Of a stretch of DNA of 64,000 bases, positions 1 to 7,919 are shown piece by piece (the first letter of the stretch is position 1; every line of letters begins with the position of its first letter). The DNA is from Saprospiraceae bacterium (lineage in GTDB: Bacteria > Bacteroidota > Bacteroidia > Chitinophagales > Saprospiraceae). The notes beneath the pieces are model-generated. The model saw only the letters and a program-made list of their open reading frames with translations, made no database searches and was not told the origin of the DNA. A program made the position numbers and the translations under genes. Location of the stretch: contig JAIYAP010000033.1 in assembly GCA_027488935.1 (NCBI GenBank), forward strand, positions 62,001 to 126,000, given 5' to 3'.

Positions 1-403
1 CATATCACTAGATGGCATCATATCGAATTCACATTTGCAAAGGTAAGTGTGTTTCGCATTTTTTCACAACCATGACTTGAAAAAAAATTACATATTTTTA
101 ATCAATATTTAAATTGAATTGTAAATCACATGGTAACATAACAATAGTCTTGTAAAAAACATGACTATGTCGTGCATTTTAAAACCCTTAATTGCCTGTT
201 TTTTATGTAATATGTCGCTAATCTTGCAAATTCGTACCGTTTAGTAGCAATACTACACATCTTTGGTGACACATTTATGTCAAAATAAATTCCTCTATTT
301 CTAGTATCAAACTCTTTGCGAACTTTGGCACTTCAATGTTATACTTTCATCGCACTGGATTTATAAAACGATCTTATTCGTTTCAAATAATCCAATTCAA
401 TTT
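1..403. other. AT-rich intergenic region upstream of pyrC
   Basis: No open frame of convincing length is present. The region is strongly AT-rich. The only well-formed signal is a leftward Bacteroidetes-type promoter at 38-69, which points to a divergent gene beyond the left edge. No confident TAnnTTTG element for pyrC was found; closest matches (for example around 258-266) each have a mismatch. Confidence 0.6.
38..69 (-). promoter_or_regulatory. Leftward sigma-A promoter, divergent gene off the left edge
   Basis: On the minus strand the sequence contains TACCTTTG (complement of 38-45) preceded by TTG (complement of 67-69) with a 21-nt spacer, which matches the Bacteroidetes TTG-N17-23-TAnnTTTG consensus. 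The predicted transcription start is near position 31, so the gene would start within the first bases of the window or outside it; ATG codons on the minus strand lie at 1-3, 16-18 and 19-21. Confidence 0.5.
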
Positions 404-1747
404 ATGCATCCTATGAAATCCATTCTAATTCGAAATGGCAAAATTGTACACCACGGTACAATCCTCGAAGCCGATATTTTTGTAAAAAATGGTCGGTTTG
501 AAAAAATAGCATCCTCCATTTCCATTCAAGCCGACCAGGAAATTGATGCTGCAGGGAAATATATTTTCCCGGGCATCATTGATGATCAGGTGCATTTTCG
601 CGAGCCTGGCCTCACCCACAAAGCCACCATCGCCACCGAGAGCAGGGCGGCAGTGGCGGGAGGTGTTACCTCTTTTATGGAAATGCCCAATGTCAATCCG
701 CCCTCAGTGACGCAGGAGCGCCTCGAAGAAAAATACCAAATTGCGGCGCGCACCTCGTTGGCCAATTATTCCTTTTTTATGGGTACCACCAACGATAATT
801 ATGAGGAGGTAATGCGTACCAACCCACATACCATTTGTGGGGTGAAAATTTTCATGGGGAGCAGCACCGGTAATATGCTGGTTGATAATCCAGGCACCCT
901 CGAACGGATTTTTGCCAATACGCCTATGTTGGTTGCTACCCATTGTGAAGATGAAGCGACCGTGCACCGGCTCCTCGATTATTATAAGGCGCGCAATGGC
1001 GATACCATGACTGCCCGCATGCACCCTAAAATTCGTCCTACCGAAGCTTGCTATTTGTCCTCCTCCTTTGCAGTGCAATTGGCGCAAAAGCACAATACGC
1101 GCTTGCATGTATTGCATATCAGCACCCAAAAGGAACTGGAACTATTCCAAACGGGTATTCCATTGGCTCAAAAACGCATCACCGCAGAAGTTTGTGTGCA
1201 TCACCTGTATTTTTACGACCGTTATTACCGCAGTCTGGGCAACCAAATTAAATGCAATCCCGCCATCAAAACCAAAGCTGACCGGGACGCACTTTTGCCT
1301 GCCCTGCTGGATGACCGGCTGGATGTAGTCGCAACCGACCACGCGCCCCATACCTGGGAAGAAAAATCAAAGCCATTTTTGGATGCGCCATCCGGTTTGC
1401 CGCTGGTGCAGCATAGTTTGTCGATCATGCTCGAATTTTACCACCAAGGGAAAATTAGCTTGGAAAAAAAAAAAAAAAAAATGAGCCATGCTCCAGCCAT
1501 CGCTTTTCAAATAAAGGATCGTGGATTTATTGAAGAAGGATATTGGGCCGATTTTTCGGTGGTAGACGTGCACGCACGGTATAAAGTAACCCCTCAAAAC
1601 GTTTATTACAAATGTGCCTGGTCGCCTTTCATGGGCAAAACCTTATACGGGAAAGTGGAGAGTACCGTCGTCAGCGGGCATCTTGCTTGGCATGAAGGCC
1701 AGTTTTATGACACCAAAATGGGCGAACGTATATTGTTTGATCGTTAA
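404..1747 (+). CDS. pyrC: Dihydroorotase (pyrimidine biosynthesis)
   Basis: Catalyses the reversible cyclisation of N-carbamoyl-aspartate to dihydroorotate in cytosolic de novo pyrimidine synthesis. The 447-residue length fits class I dihydroorotase/amidohydrolase TIM barrels. Visible signatures: DDQVHFREPG (60-69), in which Q62 occupies the first histidine position of the usual HxH pair (a variant I recall from other Bacteroidetes), a lysine in GVKIFMGSS (K148), metal-site histidines in VATHCED and LHVLHIS, and TDHAPH with D312. An ATG three codons downstream (413) is an alternative start. An 18-A run at 1464-1481 encodes five lysines (355-359) just before MSHAP; it stays in frame here but is prone to slippage or sequencing error. 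No other pyrimidine gene is adjacent. Confidence 0.93.
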   Translation: MHPMKSILIRNGKIVHHGTILEADIFVKNGRFEKIASSISIQADQEIDAAGKYIFPGIIDDQVHFREPGLTHKATIATESRAAVAGGVTSFMEMPNVNPPSVTQERLEEKYQIAARTSLANYSFFMGTTNDNYEEVMRTNPHTICGVKIFMGSSTGNMLVDNPGTLERIFANTPMLVATHCEDEATVHRLLDYYKARNGDTMTARMHPKIRPTEACYLSSSFAVQLAQKHNTRLHVLHISTQKELELFQTGIPLAQKRITAEVCVHHLYFYDRYYRSLGNQIKCNPAIKTKADRDALLPALLDDRLDVVATDHAPHTWEEKSKPFLDAPSGLPLVQHSLSIMLEFYHQGKISLEKKKKKMSHAPAIAFQIKDRGFIEEGYWADFSVVDVHARYKVTPQNVYYKCAWSPFMGKTLYGKVESTVVSGHLAWHEGQFYDTKMGERILFDR

Positions 1748-1868
1748 AAATCGTTTTGAGCATTCCTTTGGTAGAATCCTGCTTTCATCTTCCCTAAAAA
1801 GTGAGAAATTCGCGCCAGATTTTTAAGCCACCCATGCGGGTCGCGCTTTTTTAAACATTTACACCACC

Positions 1869-3266
1869 ATGAAAGAATTAAACCAATACCTGAACGAGCA
1901 CAAACAGCGCTTTTTAGACGAATTACTCGCCCTGCTGCGCATTCCATCCATTAGTGCCGATCCAAAATATGCGGATGACGTGCGTACCATGGCATACGCA
2001 ACCGCGCAACACTTGACAGACCTCGGGGTAGATCAGGTGGAGATTTTTGAAACAGCCGGACATCCAATTGTATATGGCGAAAAAATGGTTGACCCAAAAG
2101 CGCCAACGGTATTGGTGTACGGACATTATGACGTACAGCCTGCCGACCCGCTCGAGCTTTGGGACAATCCTGCGTTTGAACCAATCATTAAGACAACAGA
2201 AAACCACCCGCAAGGTGCCATTTTTGCAAGGGGCTCCTGCGACGATAAAGGGCAGTTTTTCATGCATTTCAAGGCTTTTGAAATGATGAGCCGCAACAAC
2301 AGCTTGCCTTGTAACGTGAAATTCATGATTGAAGGCGAGGAAGAAGTAGGATCGGCACACCTGGAGGAATTCTGCAAAAACAATAAAAGCAAATTGGCTT
2401 GTGATGTGGTATTGGTTTCAGACACCAGCATCATTGACAACGACACCCCAAGCCTCACAGTGGGTTTGCGCGGATTGTGTTATATGGAAGTGGAAGTAAC
2501 CGGCCCGAACCGCGATCTGCATTCCGGCGTGTACGGGGGTGCGGTTCCCAATCCAATTAATGTATTGTGTGATATGATTTCTTCCTTGCACGATTCAAAA
2601 CGACGCATCACGGTGGAAGGCTTTTATGACGATGTAGAAAAAGTATCGTCTAAGGAGCGCAAAATGATGAACGAAGCGCCTTTTAATGAAAAGGCTTACA
2701 TGAAGGACCTGCAAATAGGCGAATTAATGGGGGAAAAAGGCTACACCACCATTGAACGTACCGGCATTCGTCCAACCCTGGATGTGAACGGTATTTGGGG
2801 TGGGTATACCGGCGAAGGCGCTAAAACCGTGTTGCCTTCCAAGGCGCATGCTAAAATTTCCATGCGTTTGGTGCCTGGCCAAGATCCTAAGAAGATTGAA
2901 AAATTGTTCCAAAAGCATTTGGAAGCCATCGCACCAAAAGCGGTGAAGGTGAAAGTAACGGCGCTACATGGCGGGCAGCCCGCCGTTGTACCCACCACTT
3001 CGGTAGAGTACAAAGCAGCCGAAAAGGCGATGGAAGCCACGTTCGGTAAAAAACCATTGCCACAACGCGGTGGTGGAAGCATTCCGATTGTAGCGATGTT
3101 TGAAAGCGTCTTGCAGGTGAGTACCATCTTGATGGGCTTTGGCCTGGACTCAGATGATATTCATTCACCCAATGAGCATTACGGCTTGTTCAATTACTAC
3201 AAAGGCATTGAAACCATCCCGTACTTCTACCAATATTACGCCGAACTCAAACAAAAAAGTAAATAA
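1869..3266 (+). CDS. M20-family metallopeptidase (dipeptidase)
   Basis: A 465-residue cytosolic peptidase of the M20/M25/M40 clan, which hydrolyses dipeptides or related amide bonds with two zinc ions. The first metal motif is YGHYDVQP with H86 and D88; the bridging aspartate is in RGSCDDKG (D125/D126); the catalytic glutamate motif is GEEEVGS (E157-E159). A dimerisation (lid) domain follows at roughly 200-330, and the late histidine motif IHSPNEH closes the site. There is no signal peptide. FKBP isomerase follows after 32 nt, so the two may be co-transcribed. The exact substrate cannot be told from sequence; carnosinase-like dipeptides or peptide turnover are the usual activities. Confidence 0.9.
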   Translation: MKELNQYLNEHKQRFLDELLALLRIPSISADPKYADDVRTMAYATAQHLTDLGVDQVEIFETAGHPIVYGEKMVDPKAPTVLVYGHYDVQPADPLELWDNPAFEPIIKTTENHPQGAIFARGSCDDKGQFFMHFKAFEMMSRNNSLPCNVKFMIEGEEEVGSAHLEEFCKNNKSKLACDVVLVSDTSIIDNDTPSLTVGLRGLCYMEVEVTGPNRDLHSGVYGGAVPNPINVLCDMISSLHDSKRRITVEGFYDDVEKVSSKERKMMNEAPFNEKAYMKDLQIGELMGEKGYTTIERTGIRPTLDVNGIWGGYTGEGAKTVLPSKAHAKISMRLVPGQDPKKIEKLFQKHLEAIAPKAVKVKVTALHGGQPAVVPTTSVEYKAAEKAMEATFGKKPLPQRGGGSIPIVAMFESVLQVSTILMGFGLDSDDIHSPNEHYGLFNYYKGIETIPYFYQYYAELKQKSK

Positions 3267-3298
3267 CCTTTCCATTTTTAAACACAGCATACCATATC

Positions 3299-4015
3299 AT
3301 GAAAAAATCACTTTTGCTTGTTGCCCTGTCTATAGTAGCATTTGGTGCGTTCGCGCAAACAAACAATCCTGCTAAACTGGAAAAAAAGGACATGAAACCT
3401 GCCGTTCAATTGAAAAATGCCGCAGATAGTGCTAGCTATGCCTTTGGTATTGTAATGGCCAGCAATGCTTCCCGTCAATTGGGTGCCGATTTGAACAAAG
3501 ACGTTTTCTTTACGTCTTTTCAGGCTGCTTTAAACGGCACGGGCGTAACCATGACACCCGATGAGGCGAGCAAGATTTTTACCGAGTTTAACAAATCCAT
3601 TCAGGCTCGTGCCGCTGAAAAGAACAAAAAAGACGGCCAGGCTTTTATGGACCAAAATAAGAAACGTCCAGAAGTAACCACAACAGCCAGTGGCTTACAA
3701 TACGAAACCATCAAAAAAGGCACTGGAACGGTTCACCCAAAGGCAACCGACAAAGTGGAAGTACATTACCATGGTACTTTGATTGATGGTACCGTATTCG
3801 ATAGCAGCGTGGAGCGTGGACAGCCCGCTTCCTTTGTATTAAGCGGTGTGATCAAAGGCTGGACCGAGGGCGTTCAGTACATGGTGGAAGGCGACAAATT
3901 CAAGTTTGTGATTCCTGCTGCGCTGGGTTACGGCGATCGCAGTGCCGGGGCTAAAATCAAACCAGGCTCTACCCTTATTTTTGAAGTAGAATTGTTGAAA
4001 ATTATGACCAACTAG
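3299..4015 (+). CDS. FKBP-type peptidyl-prolyl cis-trans isomerase, exported (FkpA/Mip-like)
   Basis: A periplasmic folding helper of 238 residues. Residues 1-19 form a signal peptide ending AFGAFA-Q. An alpha-helical dimerisation segment (about 38-115, with ASYAFGIVMASN typical of Mip/FkpA N-domains) precedes the FKBP domain (about 130-236) with the hallmark strings VHYHGTLIDGTVFDSS, VIKGWTEG and IPAALGYGDRSAG. It would speed proline isomerisation of secreted or outer-membrane proteins. The start ATG was chosen because it gives a perfect signal peptide. A strong intrinsic terminator follows at 4066-4137. Confidence 0.93.
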   Translation: MKKSLLLVALSIVAFGAFAQTNNPAKLEKKDMKPAVQLKNAADSASYAFGIVMASNASRQLGADLNKDVFFTSFQAALNGTGVTMTPDEASKIFTEFNKSIQARAAEKNKKDGQAFMDQNKKRPEVTTTASGLQYETIKKGTGTVHPKATDKVEVHYHGTLIDGTVFDSSVERGQPASFVLSGVIKGWTEGVQYMVEGDKFKFVIPAALGYGDRSAGAKIKPGSTLIFEVELLKIMTN

Positions 4016-4065
4016 GATTCAATCTCCGTTGAATGCGGCTCATTCGTGGCGCGCGCGCCTGATCG

Positions 4066-4137
4066 TACCACATCTATACCTTGTACTTGCCCGTTAAACC
4101 CGGAGAAAGGCAAGTTTAATAGATGTGGTATTTTTTT
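4066..4137 (+). terminator. Intrinsic terminator after the FKBP gene
   Basis: A perfect 12-bp stem (TACCACATCTAT at 4066-4077 with ATAGATGTGGTA at 4119-4130) encloses a second stem (ACTTGCC at 4085-4091 with GGCAAGT at 4109-4115) and is followed by seven T (4131-4137). Confidence 0.88.
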
Positions 4138-4167
4138 GCCCTGAATCGAAATAGGCCATGCCCAATT

Positions 4168-4758
4168 TTACAAATAGTGCACATATCCCATCTGTACCGG
4201 CATGCCGAAAGCATTTACACCCCATATTACAGCGGCATGGTCAATACTATAATACAATCCGTTGGGGAATTGATAAAACCAGGCATAAGCAGGCAAAGCC
4301 GAAACCACCCGCATGGCTACCATAACGGGTAGGTTGGTCATCAGGTTCAAGACTACAACCTGATTATTTTGCTGAACATAATACACATTAGGGTCTCCGT
4401 TAAAAAAGCACTGGGCAATATAGGGCTGCTGAATAGGTGGTGGCAGCATATTTGTTTGCTGCGCAACAGGCGGTGTAAAGGTGGTTTGCGGCATTTCTTT
4501 CACAGCAGGCTTGTTTTTTCGGTTTTCCAGTTCCCGCGCGATATCCAGCATAGACGAGCGAATCGCATTAATTTCCTTGTCCTCACCAAATCCACTCAAA
4601 TGTTTCCTTTTGTAATCAGCCCATCGGCTTTTTTGCAAAATCATCTGATCGAAAAGATCCTGTTCGGGGCTTGATTCCAATATTTCGAGCAGGAGTTGAA
4701 TGGCCTGTTCGATTTGATTTTCGCCGATCAGGTTGCGTATCTGTTTGATGTTCTGCAT
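4168..4758 (-). CDS. Effector-associated-domain-like (EAD11-type) protein with C-terminal aromatic repeats
   Basis: 196 residues, no signal peptide. Residues about 1-82 form a helical module (IKQIRNLIGENQIEQAIQLL, then ILQKSRWADYKRKHL, then a terminal helix IRSSMLDIARELE) that matches my memory of effector-associated domain 11, a small adaptor domain found in bacterial conflict and signalling systems, especially in Saprospiraceae. A Pro/Gln-rich linker (about 88-112) leads to an aromatic C-terminal region with two imperfect ~27-residue repeats, each reading roughly x-YY-x6-V-V-x-x-N-x4-PV-x-M. The function of the repeats is unknown. The gene stands alone, with its 3' end facing the FKBP gene and its 5' end divergent from the M50 protease gene. 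The EAD call is inference and rests on pattern only. Confidence 0.6.
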   Translation of the reverse strand: MQNIKQIRNLIGENQIEQAIQLLLEILESSPEQDLFDQMILQKSRWADYKRKHLSGFGEDKEINAIRSSMLDIARELENRKNKPAVKEMPQTTFTPPVAQQTNMLPPPIQQPYIAQCFFNGDPNVYYVQQNNQVVVLNLMTNLPVMVAMRVVSALPAYAWFYQFPNGLYYSIDHAAVIWGVNAFGMPVQMGYVHYL

Positions 4759-4884
4759 GTAAGGGTGCTTTATTGGGGGTAAATTTAAGTAGGCTAAATT
4801 TTTATTGGGTTAAATAAAAAGACTTAATATCAAAAAATATTTGAAAATTGAGATTGAAGTCCGTTATTTGCCTAAAAGCTAGCT

Positions 4885-5547
4885 ATGCAACGTAAATCAA
4901 CTGCGCTTCATTTCAGGGTATTGGCTATGATCGTCATTTATTTGATGCTCAAATTTATTGGCGGTTCGCTCGGAAACCTGGCCTTATATCCAGTCACCCT
5001 GTTTGTAACTTTTTTACATGAGTTTGGCCATGCATTGGGCGGTATTTTGACCGGTGCTGGCATAGAGGGAATGCGCATCAATCCGGACGGTAGCGGCTAT
5101 ACGGTTACGCGGGGCGGCAGTCCGGGCATTATTTTGATGGGCGGCTATTTAGGCAGTGCCGTTTTGGGTAATTTGTTGTTGTATATCGGGGCACATAAGC
5201 GCAGTTTGACGCAAATGACCCTCAATGGCTTATCCATCGCCATGGCATTTGCGGGTATTGTTTGGTTTGAGTCGATTGAAAGCACCACCATTTTATTCTT
5301 GTTTGCGGGGGCATTGTTTTTTGTGGCCAACCGCACCAATTGGGACCAGGATGTATTGATGTTTTTGGGCATTGCGGCGGTATTTTACATCCTGCAAGAT
5401 TTTAATGTAGGCCCCAAGAGCGATCTGGTGATGTATCAACAGGTGGTAGGGATTTTTCCGACTACGGTTTGGATGTACATTTGGCTCGGTATTGCTGCCA
5501 TGTTATCTTATTCCAATTTGAAAGAAATTTTCAAAGGGCGGTTTTAA
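4885..5547 (+). CDS. M50B-like integral membrane metalloprotease
   Basis: 220 residues with about six hydrophobic segments. The zinc motif HEFGH (H45, E46, H49) sits in the second membrane segment, followed by GGILTGAG, which is the layout of the Peptidase M50B-like family (small site-2-protease relatives). Glycine-rich SPGIILMGGYLGSAVLGN (about 79-97) resembles the region carrying the later metal ligand. The role in this family is poorly known; intramembrane or membrane-proximal proteolysis is likely. An orphan histidine kinase follows 39 nt downstream, so signalling could be linked, but this is only context. Confidence 0.8.
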   Translation: MQRKSTALHFRVLAMIVIYLMLKFIGGSLGNLALYPVTLFVTFLHEFGHALGGILTGAGIEGMRINPDGSGYTVTRGGSPGIILMGGYLGSAVLGNLLLYIGAHKRSLTQMTLNGLSIAMAFAGIVWFESIESTTILFLFAGALFFVANRTNWDQDVLMFLGIAAVFYILQDFNVGPKSDLVMYQQVVGIFPTTVWMYIWLGIAAMLSYSNLKEIFKGRF

Positions 5548-5586
5548 CACAAATCTATTATTTACTAAATTTAACACAATAGAAAG

Positions 5587-6573
5587 ATGAGGGTTCCGCT
5601 TTCCTGGGTTTCGCGTATCATCATGGGTTATATGTTGCTTGCCTTTTTTTGGTGGGCGGTACAATTGTGGCAAGAGAATAATCGGTCATATAAAATAGAG
5701 CGTGATCTGTTGGAATTGTGGTTTACCCGCAAAAATCAGGGGCTAAATGAAACGCAATTTTTAGAAACAGCCGAGTATCGTGCCGTTGAGCGGCGTTGGG
5801 TGCGGCATAAACGTATGATTATTGCCGAAGGTTTGTTTTTTGCGGCTTGTTTGGTCTTTGGCCTTTATGTGATTAATCGGAGTGTACAGCGCGAATTGTC
5901 CCTTACCAAGCAGCGGCGCAATTTTATGCTCAGCATTACCCACGAGTTGAAATCGCCGATTGCCTCCATCCGTTTGGTGCTCGAAACCTTGTTAAAACGC
6001 GATTTGCAGCGCGAACAATTGGAAAAACTTTGCACCAACGGGGTGAAAGATGCCGTGCGTTTGCAAAATCTGGTGGATAGTTTATTGCTCGCAGCCCGCT
6101 TGGAAAACAACTGGCGGCCAGCTTTTGAACTGGTTGATTTGGGTGCCGTTGCCCGTGAATGCGTGAATGGCTTGTTGGTACGTTTCCCAGATGCGCATTT
6201 TGAAGTAGAAACCGCCGTGGATCTACCCATGGTGCAGGCAGATAAATCCGCCATTACCTCGGTCGTTCAAAATTTATTGGAAAATGCGGCAAAATACGCC
6301 AACGGGGATGCGCGTATTCTGTTTTCAGCGCAAAAAAGCACGGCTGGAAAAACAATTCGGATCGTTGTATCCGACAATGGCCGGGGCATACCCGATGCGG
6401 AAAAGAAAGCCGTTTTTGAAAAATTTTACCGCATCGGAAATGAAGAAACCCGTCAAAGTACCGGCACTGGACTGGGCTTATACATTGTCCAGCATGTCGT
6501 ACGTGCACACGGAGGAACCATTACAGTTGGTGATAATAAACCGGTTGGAACGATATTTACCATTGAAATTTAA
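5587..6573 (+). CDS. Sensor histidine kinase, membrane-bound, orphan
   Basis: 328 residues. Two membrane segments (about 8-28 and 77-96) enclose a short ~48-residue extracytoplasmic loop too small for a typical ligand domain. HisKA follows with SITHELKSPIAS (phospho-acceptor H119), then HATPase_c with N box NLLENAAKYA, G1 box DNGRGIP and G2 box GTGLGLYIV. No HAMP or PAS domain is evident. No response regulator lies beside it; the next gene, queE, has its own promoter. The small loop suggests sensing within the membrane or through a partner, for example the upstream M50B protease. Confidence 0.9.
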   Translation: MRVPLSWVSRIIMGYMLLAFFWWAVQLWQENNRSYKIERDLLELWFTRKNQGLNETQFLETAEYRAVERRWVRHKRMIIAEGLFFAACLVFGLYVINRSVQRELSLTKQRRNFMLSITHELKSPIASIRLVLETLLKRDLQREQLEKLCTNGVKDAVRLQNLVDSLLLAARLENNWRPAFELVDLGAVARECVNGLLVRFPDAHFEVETAVDLPMVQADKSAITSVVQNLLENAAKYANGDARILFSAQKSTAGKTIRIVVSDNGRGIPDAEKKAVFEKFYRIGNEETRQSTGTGLGLYIVQHVVRAHGGTITVGDNKPVGTIFTIEI

Positions 6574-6581
6574 GCATCAAG

Positions 6582-6613
6582 TTGCAAGCACAAGCGCCGA
6601 ACCCGTACTTTTG
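6582..6613 (+). promoter_or_regulatory. Promoter of queE
   Basis: TTG at 6582-6584, 21-nt spacer, TACTTTTG at 6606-6613: full match to the Bacteroidetes sigma-A consensus. Predicted transcription start is about 6620, only about 8 nt before the TTG start codon. Confidence 0.65.
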
Positions 6614-6627
6614 CCGAAAATAACAAC

Positions 6628-7401
6628 TTGTCAGAGCGCGATACGATCCTAAAACTTGCCAAATTGCATGGGCAACCCGAAATCTTTTTCTCCATTCAGG
6701 GCGAGGGTAAAAGCATTGGCGTGCCTTCTATTTTCGTGCGCACCACGCTTTGTAACCTGCATTGTATTTGGTGCGATACCGATTATACCTGGAATTGGGT
6801 TGGAACGCGATTCACGCACCATTTTGATACAAAACCAGGGTATCAAAAATTTGATAAAAAAAACTGGATTGCTGCATGCTCCATCGAAGCAGTTGCCGCA
6901 GAAATTATCAAGTTTCCTTGTAAAAATGTGATTCTAACGGGCGGGGAGCCCATGTTGCAGCAGCCGGCTTTAGTGCATTTGATGCGTCATTTACGGACCA
7001 TTGCTCCAGATTATCGTTTTGAAATTGAGACAAACGGAACGATGGTTGCGTCTGTAGATTTTGATGCTGAAATTGACCAGTACAACGTATCGCCCAAGTT
7101 AGAAAATAGCAATAATGTGCGCAAATTAAGAGAAAAACCAGCGGCTTATCGGTTCTTTTCATCCAACATCAAGGCACATTTTAAATTTGTGATTTCCGAA
7201 AAAAAGGACCTTGAGGAAGTGGATGAATTAATCGAACGGTATCGGATTGCACCTGAAAAGGTATGGTTAATGCCGGAGGGAAATACCCGTGCATTGCTTG
7301 CCCGACGTCGGAAATGGTTGGTAGAGGTGTGTAAAATGCGCGGTTTCCGATACACCGATCGGTTGCATGTCCAAATTTGGGGTGCCAAAAAAGGGGTATA
7401 G
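6628..7401 (+). CDS. queE: 7-carboxy-7-deazaguanine synthase (radical SAM)
   Basis: Converts 6-carboxy-tetrahydropterin to 7-carboxy-7-deazaguanine in the queuosine/7-deazapurine pathway. The radical SAM cluster motif is CNLHCIWC (C42, C46, C49), preceded by the substrate-binding FFSIQGEGKSIGVPS typical of QueE, and followed by the SAM motif LTGGEPMLQQP and ETNGT. The 257-residue length is in the long-insert class of QueE proteins. The best start is TTG at 6628: no in-frame ATG precedes the conserved core, and the promoter ends just upstream, so the mRNA leader is very short. Other que genes are not in the window, so the pathway cannot be shown complete. Confidence 0.92.
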   Translation: MSERDTILKLAKLHGQPEIFFSIQGEGKSIGVPSIFVRTTLCNLHCIWCDTDYTWNWVGTRFTHHFDTKPGYQKFDKKNWIAACSIEAVAAEIIKFPCKNVILTGGEPMLQQPALVHLMRHLRTIAPDYRFEIETNGTMVASVDFDAEIDQYNVSPKLENSNNVRKLREKPAAYRFFSSNIKAHFKFVISEKKDLEEVDELIERYRIAPEKVWLMPEGNTRALLARRRKWLVEVCKMRGFRYTDRLHVQIWGAKKGV

Positions 7402-7482
7402 GTCGGTTGTTTTGCATGGAGACTACTTTTTTCGGCCAAATCAAAATCTGTCCTTATTTTAATAAACAGTGCGCGTAACGAT

Positions 7483-7490
7483 TATCTTTG
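7483..7490 (+). promoter_or_regulatory. Probable -7 element for the 7516 gene
   Basis: TATCTTTG matches TAnnTTTG and lies 25 nt before the ATG at 7516. No exact TTG lies at the expected upstream distance (TTTT at 7457-7460 is nearest), so only the -7 element is supported. Confidence 0.4.
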
Positions 7491-7515
7491 CCATATAAAA
7501 CTAAAACCAAGCACA

Positions 7516-7914
7516 ATGTCAATTCAACTTGAGCAAGCCAAAGTAAAAGGGAAAAAACTGTTACGCAGTTTTATGTGGATTTTTTTGGCAGGTTTCCTGG
7601 TGTTTTCAGTAGGGTATTATGTGTACCGCACTTATACGATCAGTGAAGGAACCCGCACCGGTACCTTATTCAAAATTTCGAAAAAGGGGGTTATTTTCAA
7701 AACTTTTGAGGGCCAAATTCACCTGGGAGGTAGCGCCGTGATGACCCAGCAAAGTGTGTGGGATTTTTCGGCAAAAAATGCAGCCGTGTACGATCAGATG
7801 CAGCAGTATGAAGGGAAGTTGGTGAAGTGCCATTACCGGCAATTGGTCGATCCATTTCCATGGCAAGGGGATACAGATTATATCGTGTATGCCGTAGAAT
7901 TGGTGAATCAATAG
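7516..7914 (+). CDS. Conserved Bacteroidetes single-span membrane protein
   Basis: 132 residues: short cytoplasmic N-terminus, one membrane segment (about 18-40), then a small extracytoplasmic domain with SEGTRTGTLFKISKKGVIFKTFEGQIHLGG and a C-terminal YRQLVDPFPWQGDTDYIVYAVE. This pattern recurs in Bacteroidetes proteins that databases often mislabel 6-phosphogluconate dehydrogenase; nothing here supports such an enzyme. The function is unknown. The gene converges on the transporter gene with only 5 nt between stop codons. Confidence 0.72.
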   Translation: MSIQLEQAKVKGKKLLRSFMWIFLAGFLVFSVGYYVYRTYTISEGTRTGTLFKISKKGVIFKTFEGQIHLGGSAVMTQQSVWDFSAKNAAVYDQMQQYEGKLVKCHYRQLVDPFPWQGDTDYIVYAVELVNQ

Positions 7915-7919
7915 TGTTT

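Noticed and set aside
704-1129. Minus-strand open frame of 141 codons inside pyrC
   Set aside because: It lies wholly antisense to a clearly conserved gene, has no recognisable domain and no promoter; the same applies to other long antisense frames across the window (for example within atpD, clpC and ppc).
404-1747. Dihydroorotase inactivation from Q62 in place of histidine
   Set aside because: I recall DDQVHFREPG in other Bacteroidetes dihydroorotases, and the remaining metal ligands are intact.
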